Assembly: GCA_027382625.1 (NCBI GenBank)
Contig: JAJKFJ010022001.1
Location: 1 to 64,000 of the forward strand
Source: Tetmemena sp. SeJ-2015
Lineage: Eukaryota; Ciliophora; Spirotrichea; Sporadotrichida; Oxytrichidae
Length of the DNA stretch: 64,000 nt
Direction of reading: 5' to 3'
The notes under the pieces are model-generated. The model worked only from the letters and a program-made list of their open reading frames with translations, had not been told where the DNA came from and searched no databases. Of the stretch, positions 1 to 11,153 are shown piece after piece (position 1 is the stretch's first letter; each line of letters begins with the position of its first letter). Position numbers and translations under genes: made by a program.

Positions 1-329
1 TTGAAGTCGGTGAATGCAATGATAAAATGAAGGTAAAAAGTTGAGTGAAAATCTCAAGTGTAAAATGAGGTAGTAAATTTGAGAGTAGATAATTTAAGCA
101 TATGTAATTTGTAATGTAATGTAATCATGAAATTTAAAAAGTCGAAAAATTAAAGTTATATACGTATGGTTTAATAACTTGCATTTTTGATTTAAGATTT
201 CCAATTTACAAGTGGTCATATAATGATTGTTTTTAATTGATTGATTAATTCAAGTATATATATCTAATTAATTAAATGATTGAATTAAATTAGTTTTTTG
301 GAAAATTTTTAACATTCAATTCTAATATT

Positions 330-1004
330 ACAATTTTAAAAGACTTAGAAAGAAGAAAATGATTTACTCACTGTATTCAATCATATATAGTATCTAAAAC
401 GTGACTAAGTAAAGATTGCGGCAGTCCCTTTAAAGGTTGATGGACTTACTGTATAAGACTTTCTGGATTTCGCTAAAGCGAAGCCAAGATCACTCAAGTA
501 TCTCCCAGATGAAAGAGATTGGGTTCATTTAGATAGATAATGGATCTGCAATCTACTATATACATTAGATTAAGAGGGTTTTTAGAGAAAGATAGACTAA
601 GTTATGACAGAAAAAAAAAGAATAAATTAGAGCATAACAGAGACCTTGTTATAGAAATGAGGCCAGAATTTGTTGTTTTGCACTATCAAGATGTTTAAAC
701 ATTTAGCAGTAAGAATTAATTGAGAAATTATGATTAATATACTGAAAGAGGAAAAGCAGTAAATTTTAAATTAAGCAATCAGCCAGAAGAAACCCGCACT
801 TACAGCTAGTTGGAAAGAGGTGAAAGAAGTAAAAGGGAGGCTAAAAAAAAATGATAAGCATGGCTTTCTTGTTACTGCAAAAGGGGATCTTTTTAGAAAC
901 AAGCGTAAATGGAAGAGTAAATGAGAAGACTCAGACCCGAAAATGAGCAGCTTTTAAATCATATGAGCTCAATGAATATAAGAAATGAAGAAGAAGACTT
1001 CTGA
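330..1004 (+). CDS. unknown protein, frame-interrupted
   Basis: I do not recognise this gene. In ciliate code an open stretch reads through VPLKVDGLTVQDFLDFAKA and LKYLPDERDWVHLDRQWICN, then continues in two other frames (RPEFVVLHYQDVQTF; RRLRPENEQLLNHM) to a TGA at 1002. Frame changes fall near 590, at the A9 run near 845 and at the T5 run near 890. They may be tiny IESs or homopolymer sequencing errors; I found no clean pointers. No in-frame ATG is visible upstream, so the start is unknown and an earlier MDS may lie outside the window. Amino-acid composition (WxxLxRQWxxNLLYT core, charged tail) argues for real coding. It is divergent from the SecA-like gene next to it. Confidence 0.5.
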
Positions 1005-1075
1005 ATGAAATAAGAGATATTTTCTCATTCATTGAACATCATATTTGTATATATTGAAGAATTAACTTATGTTGT

Positions 1076-4000
1076 TCAATTCTTAAGTAAATTAAAGCCT
1101 TACTCATCTTCTTCCTCTGTCAGTTCTAGATCTTCCCCTATCAGCGTTACCTCTTTCTTGTCCTCTTTATTTCAGTAAATTCTTCTAAAGTATTCACCTT
1201 TGGTCTATTTCCCATCTTCGGAGCTCTTAGTGGGTTTATTAGCATATGTTTTTTTCCCTCATTCCCCTGAACTCATTTAGGCGTCTAATTAAAGAATTCC
1301 TCAAGAGCAGTATTATCAGCAATAACTTTTCTAGGTCTTCCTCTCTTTCTTGATTTCTAAGACTCCTTACTCTTTGATCTTGAACGTTCATCGCTTTTAG
1401 TTTGCTACTCTAAACTTCTCTTCATATTAATAGCTGCTTTCTCTTTTAACTAATATGGAGAGAGACCTTTCATATAAGGATTTTTTCCTAGCTAATTTGC
1501 TATTGCATCAAAAATTGAAAGTTAGTTATCACCCTCGTTACCTTTCTTTTCTTCTTCTTTTTTAGGCAGTTTTTTCTCCTTTACTTCCTCTTAAATAGGA
1601 ACAGGCACTTCTTTTTCAATTGGAGGAGTCTCAATCTCGGGAACTTGAGCTTCCACTTCAATAGCAGGCTCAGGCTATTATGGGACTTCCTAATCATTTT
1701 TCTCTTCTATTACTTCTGGCTCTTCCTATTTTACAGGCTATGAGCTTTCACTCTCCATGTTTTTGTCTTCGAATAACTCTTATATCTTAGATTAAAACCT
1801 TGTTATACTTGGTATTAAGATTTAAATCTAATGAGTTTTGCTTCACATATAAGAGTTATTCAACTGAATCCTTAGCCCCTTATCTATATAGAACTCTCTT
1901 CCATTAGCCTTTAGTATTGAGTCTTCCAATTCTTCCAATGATTTATTCTTCTGATCTCTTAGAGAAAATATCAGCAATAATGAGAAAAGAGCCTCCAGTG
2001 CTATTGATTTCATCATTGGTTTATATATCTGTACCTCTTCCATGAGCTTCATTCAATAGATAAACACCATATTGCTGTTAAGCATTTCTCATAAGATATC
2101 TGCCTTCTATGATTGACTCAATAACAGATGCTGCATTCTTGCTAAGTCCTTAATAATCCAGAGGCGAAGAAGATAATCCTTAATCAATAATCTTGTAACT
2201 ATCTTGGGCAACAATCAATACAGGAGAGTATTTAACATGTTCCTATATAATATCCTTAAGGTATTTGAGATAATCAGCTTGATTTGAAGTAATTAAAATA
2301 TCAGGATGTTATATCTTTTTATCTCCCTTGAGTCTATCAAGACTAGGGAATACTACTGGAGATGCATTAAGGGCCATATTAAGACACCGCTATTCAGTTA
2401 AGCTTGGCGTAGTACCTGAGAAGCCAATTAATGAATAGGCTTTTGAGAAGAATTAGAGAGTATTCACTATAGCATCAATACTTCCATCAAGTAGAATCCA
2501 ATCATATTCGTCTACTATAACATAACTATTATTCCAAACTCTCACTAGTTTTTCTGTCTACATGATCTTTCTCAGTTATGGAATAGTAAAGAAGTAGATT
2601 CCTTTATCCTTTGAGTAGCTATTTAGGTTAGATTTGAGACCCATAGCGCTAATAAGCCTCTCATATTTTACTGAGTCTCTTTAAACTAAGTGCTCATTTT
2701 TACTAACAACAAAGACTGGACGTGACTTGCTTATAGCTATTAAGATAGCCAATGTAATACATATTAGAGTTTTGCCATTTCCAATACCAAAATGCATGAA
2801 ATGATTTGTATGAAGATTGTTCAGTATATAATTGACACACAGGGTTTAAGAGCAATACAATTTAAAACCAAGGACTTACTATAGCTTCTCTAAATCGCTA
2901 CTAGTTTATAATCTCTATTTTTGAGGCTTCATATTGAAATTAGCCACTTTTTGAATATGCTTGTTTTCTTCTTCAAAAAGTTCAAATAACTGGGCAAGAG
3001 TTTCTTCAGTGAATTCATCCATGGCTTTTGGTAAATGAAGTATTCTTTCTAGCTATGAGAAATCACCATTAAGGCATTTTTGTATAATGCAAGCATCTAC
3101 GACTATAGCTTTTTCTATTTGAGCCTCAATTATCTATAAGAAAAATCTCTTTATTTGCTCAATTTTCCCAACCCATTTTTAATCGCGAGCCTCTAGTCTT
3201 TCCGATAGTCCTTTCAATAGGTATAGTACGCTCTACTTATCAATTACTTCCAGCTTTGATAAGAATACAGCTCTAGCTTGGCATATGAAGTCTTAGAGTT
3301 CATTTGACTAAGAGGCTCTACTGAGAGCGCAGATTCTCACAAAAAATGGAGTGAATTAAGATGGAATTTCTCTTATAAGGCCCATTCCAGAATCCTTTTT
3401 TAGTGCTTTGAGAAATGGGTTGTTAAAGATTTACCAAGAGGAAGGAATTAAGTGCTTTACTTGTTGATCAATATCAAAAGCATCAAAGGTATTCCACATT
3501 AGATGAATAACATTTGGATTAGTTGAATCAAGTTTAGAGATTATTCCTTCTTGGAGAGAGAAGCTTTATATTTCATTGATGAAAAAATAATTAGCTAGGC
3601 CGACAGCTTGATGAACATTTGGGGTATAAAGTTAAGAGAATGCAAGCATCAAAGATGACTTTTTCAGCTACTTGAATAAACTCCCCTTTTGGGAGAAAGG
3701 AAAAGCCGCCAAAAGTATTCTTGATTTTGAACCTTGGTCTATTTAATCACTATTATTAATAAGGTCAACTAATAGTAAAAAGAGCCCTCCATTTTAGCTT
3801 TAATCAAGCTGATTTCTACATATATCAAGGAACTAATATAGAGATTGAATATTTCTGTTTGTTATTTCTTGCAATATTAAGGCTTTATTCTAATTGGGAG
3901 AATTCTTGAATCCTTCATAATAAGTAAGTAATCTCTCATATCCAAAAAGCGCGCCATGATCAATTTGAATTAAGGTAAGAGATTGGGGAATGTCAAAATT

Positions 4001-4396
4001 TTGTTTGGGCACAGGCATTTTCTCTTCTTCATATACAGCAATGTCTTTCTTAGTAATTTACGAATCATTATCAGAGATAGTAAGATCATTATCAGAGGAT
4101 TTTTTTGGTTGAGGTCTCTTTGGCTTATGATTTAAAAGAAACTTTCTGATATATTTTCTATAATCAGATGTCTTATCATAACCCCGAAATTCAGATATTA
4201 CAAGCAAATCCTCAAGTCTATAATCGCAAGCAGTCAAAATTTACTTAGCTCTTTCAATTTTATCAGGGTCTTAAGCATTTTGATACTAGGATTTTCTACC
4301 TTTTGATTTAGCAGGATGAGAATTCAGATTTAAGCCATCATTTTTTGAATCAGCAAGACTTTTAGTGGAGAGTTGATCAGCCTCTGGTTCCTTCAT
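1076..4396 (-). CDS. SecA-like DEAD motor ATPase with AT-hook-like tail
   Basis: The gene reads from the ATG at 4396 to the TGA at 1076-1078 once three IESs are removed, giving roughly 1,050 residues. The N-terminal half has no recognised domain. The middle carries a SecA-type helicase core: Walker A FGIGNGKTL, DEAD-like box VIVDEYDWILLDG, GFSGTTPSL, then HGRGTDIQ and GRIGRLNTKGQ, which match the SecA motifs GRGTDI and GR(S)GRQGDPG. The acidic, proline-rich tail includes RKRGRPRK, an AT-hook-like sequence suggesting DNA contact. Classical SecA drives bacterial or plastid protein export; ciliates have no plastid, and I see no preprotein cross-linking or targeting signature, so export is unlikely. 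ATPase activity is plausible because Walker A and B residues are kept. The role is unknown; the AT hook suggests a nuclear one (inference). Confidence 0.75.
1169..1201 (-). other. IES, pointer AAAG, 33 bp
   Basis: AAAG (read on the minus strand) flanks this insert at 1165-1168 and 1198-1201. Unspliced, the SecA-like tail meets an in-frame TGA; removal joins DGKQTK to EDKKEVTLIG and reaches the natural stop. Confidence 0.6.
1256..1278 (-). other. IES, pointer AAA, 23 bp
   Basis: AAA repeats at 1253-1255 and 1276-1278 flank a TGA-containing insert. Removal joins EEFFNQTPK to KTYANKPTKSS in frame. The pointer is only 3 bp beside a 7-A run, so its exact edge is uncertain. Confidence 0.5.
1771..1861 (-). 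other. IES, pointer GAA, 91 bp, with inverted ends
   Basis: GAA (minus strand) flanks the insert. Without removal the SecA-like frame stops after RRQKHGE; with removal AKDSVE joins DKNMESESSQPV. The insert carries a perfect 15-bp inverted repeat, GAATAACTCTTATAT at 1771-1785 and its complement at 1847-1861. Confidence 0.55.
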
Positions 4397-4519
4397 AAAT
4401 GAATTCTCCAAGTCTTAAAAAACTTATTATTTAAATAAGGAATGTTACCAGGAGGATTAGAATTATTAACTGGGTTTTCAGAAGGGTCAGGCTGTGCTTG
4501 AGGTAATAGACTCAAGGCT

Positions 4520-5200
4520 TGTCTTTAAATTTTTTTTTTCTACTAAATAATGAGTGACTTAATTAATTAGAGCTTTGTCTTAATTAAAAACTCACTTGTC
4601 TTAATTCAAAATAAGCTCGAAAAATCCCTTTTTTTGCTCTATTTTTTAAAGGGCTTTAAACTATCGCAGCCAAAATAGGACTGGAAGATTCTTTTTATAT
4701 CAGAGATCATAATTCTATGATTGAAGGATTTTTAGCTGCAGCATTTGACTTACTGTGACTGATTTTAGCATATTTTGGGGGTGATGACATGATGGACGTG
4801 TCTTAATTCAAATTTTTTAAATTATATTAAATCCAATTGATTCAGACCTAACTATGATAAATTATGAATTTTTCTGAGCTCAAACCACTATTTAATACGC
4901 TTATAAGTGCTTAAATTCATAACTTAATTTACACTAGTTGGTCTTAGCAGACTCTCTAATTAAGACAAACCCATTGGAGGCAAGCCATGTCTAAAAGGCT
5001 CATTCCGGACCTCATGATCATTTTTTTTTTAAATTTCAAATATAGCATTTAAAAACTAATAAGACTATATAGACACACTAATAATACTCAGAAAATTTAA
5101 GGGCGAAAACGAAAAACAAAAATTTTTATTTTTGGGAATTTATGCTTTTTTTTGATTTGAGAGATCTGCCTTGTCTTAATTAAAATCTCTTCTGTAATTT
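4520..5200. repeat. dispersed TTGTCTTAATT repeats
   Basis: The 11-mer TTGTCTTAATT or a one-base variant occurs four times on the plus strand (near 4570, 4591, 4795, 5170) and once inverted (near 4957). No coding frame is convincing. This may be the remains of a germline-limited element; I see no transposase. Confidence 0.5.
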
Positions 5201-5689
5201 TGGGGGAAAGCTGGGGTTATATAAAATTTTAATGATATTAATATCTATTCACTATTTATCTAAGTATATAGGTTATGGGGTTTAACCTAAATAAAGGAGC
5301 AAAGCATCTCAACATATTTTCTGATCTTTAAAATAAAGTCCTCAGCAAAAAAAAGAAAATTCAACTAGACCAACGCAGACTAAAGCTATGTTGAACTTTT
5401 GTACCCTTGCTTCTTGCTATGGCATATCCAAAGTTGAACGTGAACAATAGGAAGCCCGGATTTTATTTCACAAAAAGTATAGGAAAGGGAGCTCCCAAAA
5501 TTACCTTTTTCAAAAACCAAACTTTTTTTAAAGTTTAAATTTAAGCCTCCATTTACTTTTAATCCTTTAATTGGGTTTAAATTTTTTTAATTAGTTTACA
5601 GGTAAAAAGTATAAAAAAATTTGGGGCAGAAGTTTAGAATTGAAAACCCGAAACAAACATTTTAATCTTTCCCGAATATTCATATGATG
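5201..5689. other. AT-rich stretch without a gene
   Basis: Low-complexity A/T-run DNA with scattered G/C tracts. Nothing convincing is seen on either strand. Confidence 0.5.
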
Positions 5690-6100
5690 TGGGCCCCACT
5701 CCCATCTCACAAGAAAGTCCCCAAAAAGGGTTTAGTCCTCAGGAAGTTTGGAGAGATGAATTTGAATTTTCAATTAAGAAATAAGAGACATAGAACCAGC
5801 AGTTTATACTCAGCTTCAGAGCTGTGATAAACTATGATATCATCATAAGTAGCAAGATAATTGAGTGCGGTTTTTAAATTTAGTGATTTTGAGAATACAT
5901 CTACTAGACTCTACTCTATTTGCGCACTGCCACAAAATTTTCAAGGTGCAAGCATAGTGCTTCTAACAATCAGCACAATGAATCATAAATACTCAAGGAT
6001 GCTTGAGACCATGAGAAAATTAAAAGCTGGGGGTCCTCTTCAATGAAAGCTTTAGTCAAAATGGCTGAACTCATTGAGTCGCTGTTTTAAACATACGAAG
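5690..6100 (-). pseudogene. decayed retroelement reverse transcriptase fragment
   Basis: On the minus strand a frame reads KFCGSAQIEQSLVDVFSKSL, then LNYLATYDDIIVYHSSEAEY. This fits the reverse-transcriptase order of an FG-type palm motif followed by the catalytic Y-x-D-D box and the (V/I)YS.SEEEH tail of Ty3/gypsy-like enzymes. Downstream, FISPNFLRTKPFLGTF resembles the segment after the palm. The frame is broken by several TGA codons and no long terminal repeats or integrase are seen, so I call it a dead fragment. It sits in germline-limited spacer DNA. Identity rests on a short motif block; a search of the six-frame translation against reverse-transcriptase profiles would settle it. Confidence 0.5.
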
Positions 6101-6650
6101 AGTTTAAAAATGAAGAGGCAGAATGCAAAACAAGTTATTTTATTCTTGAGCTAAATTTTTAAAGGCAGCAGCTTGTTAAAAATGTCACAGTGATTCTGAG
6201 TGCGAAGACTAAGAGAGAGATGATAAGTATCTGGATGCAGAGCATGAACAAACGGCCAAAAAGGTCAGCGCTAAGAGCCCATAAGATGCATTCTTTCTAT
6301 ATTTTCGCAGGCGAAAGCCATTCATGCATAAGACGCAGATATATCTAAGTACAAGCAACTAATAATCCATTTTCATTTTTGAAAAAGAAAAATTTTTGGG
6401 GGTTTGCATTTTGGGTAAAAATTTTTAAATTGAGTTTTTTTCTAGAAATATTTTTTTTATTTTAAATCTCAAAAAAAATTTTAAAATGAAAAAAAATTAT
6501 ATTTATGTTAAAGCCATTAAATGTGTATTTTTAGATCAGGGGCAAATAAATATAAAAAGTATGATTTAAAATTTTCAAGGTTGCGCGGTAGGTGTAAATT
6601 AAATTTTAAAAATTTCCCAAATTTTAAATTTATTCCTGATTTTCTTTTTA
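6101..6650. other. AT-rich spacer or IES
   Basis: Very AT-rich with long A and T runs between the decayed retroelement and the 3' edge of the EF-hand gene. No gene is seen. The EF-hand frame runs into it without a TGA, so the true 3' MDS edge is probably near 6660. Confidence 0.5.
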
Positions 6651-6659
6651 AAAAAAAAT

Positions 6660-8257
6660 ATTGGAGTCGAAGGGGTTTTTGCCGCTCTCAAGTCCAGTCA
6701 CCTGATTGTACTCTCTCTGGCCTTCGGATATGTGCTTATTATTGGCAACACTTTGGCGCATGGGTGAACCCTGTCTTTGGTAAAGCGAGGCTTGAGACTG
6801 ACCCAAAACGAAGTCGGAAGAAACCATACCAGAGCGAATGGTGGGCTGGCCATGAGGATCTACGTTTTTGCGCTCATAAGCTCCTCCCATTTGGTTGCTA
6901 TTAGGAGGGCGTCTTGGGGGTGCGTTATCCTCAGAGGCCCAACTCTTTCCATAATTCTAATAGGCAGCTGAGTCTCCTGCGAGGTTCCAGGCAGCATTCA
7001 TCATAGCCTGGAAGTACATATCATCGTCAATACTTGCGCTAATGTTGGCATAGTATTCTTGGAACTCCTCCTGGGTGACTCTGAAATCTCTCTCGTTGTC
7101 GTGCATCACATTGTGGTGAGTCTCAAAAGTCTCCAAGAACTCTCCTAGGACTTAATAACATGGATTTACTCTCTCATTCATCAATTTATTTGACTTGTTC
7201 CTCAGTCTTTCTACCTTCGAGCACTGCGGGGTGCTTCTTTCCGTTGTATACTCCAACCAGATCCTGGACCTCGATCACACCTGAGCCATCTCTGTCGAGT
7301 TTGGCAAACGCTCTGTCAACTAAGTTCTTTCTGTACTCGCCGAGTTCTCCTCTAATGACTCTGAGGAACTCATCGTATTATATGGTGCCGTCGCGATTGA
7401 TGTCAAAAGCATTGAACAGCACTTGCACGTCCTCAGCTGCAACCTCTGCCTTGAAATCGCGGACTGCCTTTTGGAACTCCTGCAACGAGAGTGACTTAGA
7501 TCCATCATCATCCATGATCTTAAACACTCTCTGCAAGCCAATAATGCCTCTTGCTCCTCTCTGCAGTACCTTCTTTCTGAAGATCTCAATCAGCTGCTTC
7601 GCTCTAATAGAATAGTTAGCAATCATTATTTCACCACCACCAATAAATCAATGATGAGCCAAAACTCCCTTAAATATCTTTGTTCTGCTTTTCAGATCCA
7701 CTGCCAATTTGGGGATTTAACTTACTGCTGGGTATTTGCGACTGGCTGTCTCTTCACCTGCTGGCCCTTGAGACCCTCAGAGTCGTTTTGGAAAATGATG
7801 GCGCTGAATTCCTTGTAGTCGAGGGATCCACTGCGGTCCTGATCGTAAACTCTGAAAAGGGGCTCCAAGTCTGACTGCGCGTAGTAGAGACCAATCTTTT
7901 CCATGGCCTTGACGAAGTCAGGGAGAGTGACGCTGCCCTTGTCATAGATGTCAAAGTACTTGAACATCTTAATGAGGCATGCCTCCTCAGTCAGCTTGTG
8001 GTTGGACTTCTGAAGGAGCTTCTCTTTCAGCTCTTTCTCAAATCTAAAATGATGGTGTTAAAGATCAAGAAATTTGGGAAAGTAAATTTAGAAGAGCTAT
8101 CAAATTTGATGCTATGGCTATCTCTCTTGTTTACAAAATCAAGATGCCAGTTCGTAATGCTGCGATTATAAATTATAGATATCGATAAAGCGCAAGTCTC
8201 ATCTCTGGGCTATTCTCTCATTGAAGTATCTTACCTTGCTCTAAATCCTGTAGCCAT
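6660..8257 (-). CDS. multi-EF-hand calcium-binding protein, calcyphosin-like
   Basis: Exon 1 starts at the ATG at 8257 (MATGFRAR). GT-AG introns lie at 8044-8234 and 7604-7725. EF loops are visible in order: DIYDKGSVTLPDF (degenerate), DQDRSGSLDYKEF, DDDGSKSLSLQEF, DINRDGTIQYDEF and DRDGSGVIEVQDL. Canonical D-x-D-x-S/N/D-G positions are kept in four of the five. A conserved tail follows (EFLETFETHHN; a further EYYANISASIDDDMYF hand-like segment). The layout matches the calcyphosin-like EF-hand family common in ciliates, likely a Ca2+ sensor near cilia or cortex. One IES (7154-7196) must be removed. The C-terminus is unresolved: after NPFDSN the frame enters poly-T DNA, so a last short MDS may be elsewhere. 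Confidence 0.85.
7154..7196 (-). other. IES, pointer AAGTC, 43 bp
   Basis: Minus-strand AAGTC (GACTT on plus at 7149-7153 and 7192-7196) flanks an insert with a TGA. Removal joins GRKTEEQV to LGEFLETFETHHN, matching the conserved family block exactly. Confidence 0.9.
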
Positions 8258-8805
8258 TTTATAGTTTGTCGATATCTTGTTTAAGTTTTATTTATTGATA
8301 ATTTTTATTTCTAAATATTTCACCCTCTTTATAATTCACAAATATTGGCTACTCACTGTCTCTCATTTCAAGATATTCAGTTCAAAAATAAATTGGTAAT
8401 GAAATTTGAGATTATTATTTTTTATCAAAATGAAATCATTGTGGAATAAATACCTATATTTAAAACTTTAGTCTGCATCGATAGAATGAGTTTCTTGCAT
8501 TTTAAAAATCGCACTCTTAAAGAAAATAAAATCTATAACACAATAGATAAGATTTTAATTAGCTTGTTAAAAATAGACACATACAAATTATTAAATATTG
8601 AATAACCTCGATTATCTAAAAAATCCGGTAGCTTTTATTTATGATTAAAAGAAGATTAATTTACTAAACTTAAGGAAGAATTTATCTAAAAACTTGCTAA
8701 ATAAATATTGCAATAAACAATGAGTGAGTAAACCTGTGAATAACTTTCAATAGCGAGGGCAAATGTTGTAAAATATTAAAATGCCTTTTAAAAGAGATAA
8801 TTTCC

Positions 8806-8874
8806 TCAAGCCAAAATCCTAGTAACCACTCCTTCTGCTACTATTCTCCCTCCATCCATTAGAATAAATCTCTG
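8806..8874 (-). CDS. EF-Tu copy 1, inverted last MDS
   Basis: This minus-strand segment encodes QRFILMDGGRIVAEGVVTRI-LA and a TGA (8806-8808), the canonical EF-Tu C-terminus (compare LRFAIREGGRTVGAGVV in bacterial EF-Tu). Its upstream edge holds CAGAGATT (complement at 8867-8874), the same 8 bp that end the plus-strand body of EF-Tu copy 1 at 11146-11153. Joining the two through this pointer, with inversion, gives a continuous frame. So the locus is scrambled: the last segment lies upstream and reversed. A longer true MDS cannot be excluded. Confidence 0.88.
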   Translation of the reverse strand, partial: QRFILMDGGRIVAEGVVTRILA

Positions 8875-9270
8875 CACTTATTATAATACATTAAAAATTA
8901 ATTATATATTCCCTATTTCAATTCATAAAATTGAGTTACAATTCTTTCTTATGCTATTACTCAAACTGGTATTGGAAAAATTTGAATTTAAGTAAATTCA
9001 TCTTGTGTTTAAAGTTCTAACAATTACATTTCTTATCATCATAACCTTTAAGATACTTGAATATATATTTTTCTAAATTTTCAAAATTGAATCTGAGACA
9101 GTAATTTAATTTTTGAATAAATTTGTATGATAAAAATCGTAGTTAAAAATAATTAAGAGAGTAAATTGCATATCTTTTATAATCCCCAGCAAACTGTATA
9201 ATTTAGCATAATATTTCAATTTAAAAGACTCTATTTCTTTTCTTCTAACTTTACCCTTTATCCCATTCTA

Positions 9271-11153
9271 ATGGAATCAACTCACTACGAAAGAACCAAG
9301 CCTCATATTAACGTTGCTGTCATCGGTAAGAATTAACAATGCGACTATGAATTTCTGAATCTTACTAAAGAGCATTATCCTCGAAGAAAGTTGTTCCATT
9401 TATTCTCTTTCTTCATTCATCTTTGTATTCTAAATTTTATCTTTAGGCCATCAAGGACATGGAAAGACATCTCTTGTCTCAGCTGTCACCAAAGTTTATT
9501 GTAAAATTAATTTGTACTCCCCAAGATACTTATATTTCTTATATCTTATATAATCAGAGAAAGGTATGTCCGAGTCTTCTATTTTATACTAAAACATTGT
9601 TTCCAAGAGTCTTGGCTTTAAAACTTTTGGATATGATCTTGCTTTGCTTATGAGTGCTTTTGCTTTGAGCAATTTAGTTTCTGATCAAGAATCTTCGTTT
9701 TAGGGCTGGCAGCATTTCGTGAAATCTCTTCTCTAGATAGAGATCCTTAGGAAAAGGCAAACGGGTGCAAATATATTATAAACTAAGAAAAGAGGCATTT
9801 AAATTTGAGGACCTCATTATAAAGAAAATGAAAATTAAAGATGAACATATTAATCTAAGAGAGTGTTTGTTTTTGAATAATGATTTAAATAAAGGCATGC
9901 CTATCTTAAGAAATTAACTTTTTATAAGTGCACTATTCTGCCAAAATATGTTAACTTCGAAACAGATAGTAGGCACTTCTCAATCACAGATACTCCAGGC
10001 AAATCAGACTACTTCAAGACAACTATAGCAAGCTTAACCAATATCGACCATGCCATACTGGTTGTTTCATGTACTGATGGGCCCATGAAGCAAACTAAAC
10101 AACTCGCTCGTTTCCTTAACAACTCCTTCATTATAATAAATTATAAATAAAAGTCAAGTTATTTTACCCTTTGTGAAACATCTTGTCGTTTTCATGAACA
10201 AAAATGACCTTTAAAATGAGTCTGAGCTTTTAGAACTTCAAGAGTTTGAGATTAGGGATATGCTAAACTCTTTAGGTTTCGCTGGAGATGACGTTTCTAT
10301 CGTTAAAGGCTCTGCAAAATAGGCTTTAGAAGGGAACTATCAAGGCGTTGAGAGTATTCAAAGCCCCATAATATGATAAGAAGTAAATAATTGGTTTATA
10401 ATTAATTTTCTTTTTTAAATATTTAAATTTATACTAAATTTAACCTTAAACGGGCCCATCTAAAGTCTTTGGAATGAGTCTTTTTATTCTCAAAATTTAA
10501 TACTTGTTCTCTCCTAAAATACTATTTCATAGGTTGATAAAGAAATTAATTATATACACTTATTCTCACTCTCTTATCATATTATGAGGTTTGATTCAAG
10601 CTTTGCTGTACCAACTTGAATAGTTGCCCGAGTCAGAGAGAGATAATGATAAGCCTTTCAAGCTCTGCATAGAAAATATTTACGAGATAACTGGCAGAGG
10701 CACAGTTGCCAGTGGAATAATAGAGAGAGGAAGAATCTAGACTGGTGATGAAGTCTGTATTGCTGGTCTCAGAGGAGACTAGAAATAAACTGTAGTTACA
10801 AAAGTCTAAATATTTAAGAAGGAGGCGGATAGAGGCCAGGCTGGGGATAGAGTAGGCCTTCTCTTGAGAGGAATAGAGAGAAGCGAGATTAAGAGAGGAC
10901 AAGTTCTCATTAAGCCAGGCTCTATGGATACTCATACATAAGTCTAGGTCTAAATTTACAATCTTACTAAAGAGGACGGGGGAAGAACTAAACCCTATTT
11001 TAGAAAGTTTACTCCTCAGATGTACATTCAGACTGCTAATGTTACAACTTAGTTAGATTTTCCCGAGGGAATGGAAATGGTAATGCCAGGAGATAATATC
11101 TCTTATAACATCACTCTCAAGAAACCTATCATCATTAACCAAGATCAGAGATT
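9271..11153 (+). CDS. EF-Tu-like GTPase copy 1, main MDSs
   Basis: A translation factor of the EF-Tu family, closest by eye to bacterial/mitochondrial EF-Tu. It starts [19 protein letters not shown], with no targeting extension. GT-AG introns lie at 9326-9446 and 9564-9703. Four IESs are removed from this body (9500-9544, 9770-9932, 10137-10146, 10362-10599); the last coding piece is the inverted segment at 8806-8874. P-loop GHQGHGKT keeps G-K-T but loses the usual Asp (GHVDHGKT). Switch II reads DTPGKSDYF where EF-Tu has DCPGHADYV, so the catalytic His is Lys. NKND and SAKQALEG guanine-binding motifs are present, as are domains 2 and 3 ([20 protein letters not shown]). It likely binds GTP but may hydrolyse it poorly (inference). 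Confidence 0.88.
9500..9544 (+). other. IES, pointer TAT, 45 bp
   Basis: TAT at 9497-9499 and 9542-9544. Removal gives ITKVYLIQSEKGLAAF, aligned with the EF-Tu ITKVLAEKGLAKA helix. The same position and pointer occur in copy 2. Confidence 0.65.
9770..9932 (+). other. IES, pointer GTGCA, 163 bp
   Basis: GTGCA at 9765-9769 and 9928-9932. Removal joins PQEKANG to [12 protein letters not shown], exactly the length of bacterial EF-Tu EKARG-ITINTAHVEYET. A GT-AG intron would break the frame here. Confidence 0.85.
10137..10146 (+). other. very short IES, pointer ATTATAA, 10 bp
   Basis: ATTATAA occurs at 10130-10136 and 10140-10146. Deleting 10 bp changes the frame so that RFLNNSFI continues to [12 protein letters not shown]. 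Copy 2 has no insert here and reads straight through. Confidence 0.7.
10362..10599 (+). other. IES, pointer ATTCAA, 238 bp
   Basis: ATTCAA at 10356-10361 and 10594-10599. Removal joins GVESIQ to ALLYQLEQLPESERD. EF-Tu copy 2 lacks this insert and is continuous at the same codons, a natural control. Confidence 0.9.

Noticed and set aside
9770..9932. A GT-AG intron in EF-Tu copy 1
   Set aside because: The insert starts near GTGCA and has an AAG near its end, but GT-AG removal shifts the frame. Only GTGCA-bounded removal gives the conserved EF-Tu length.
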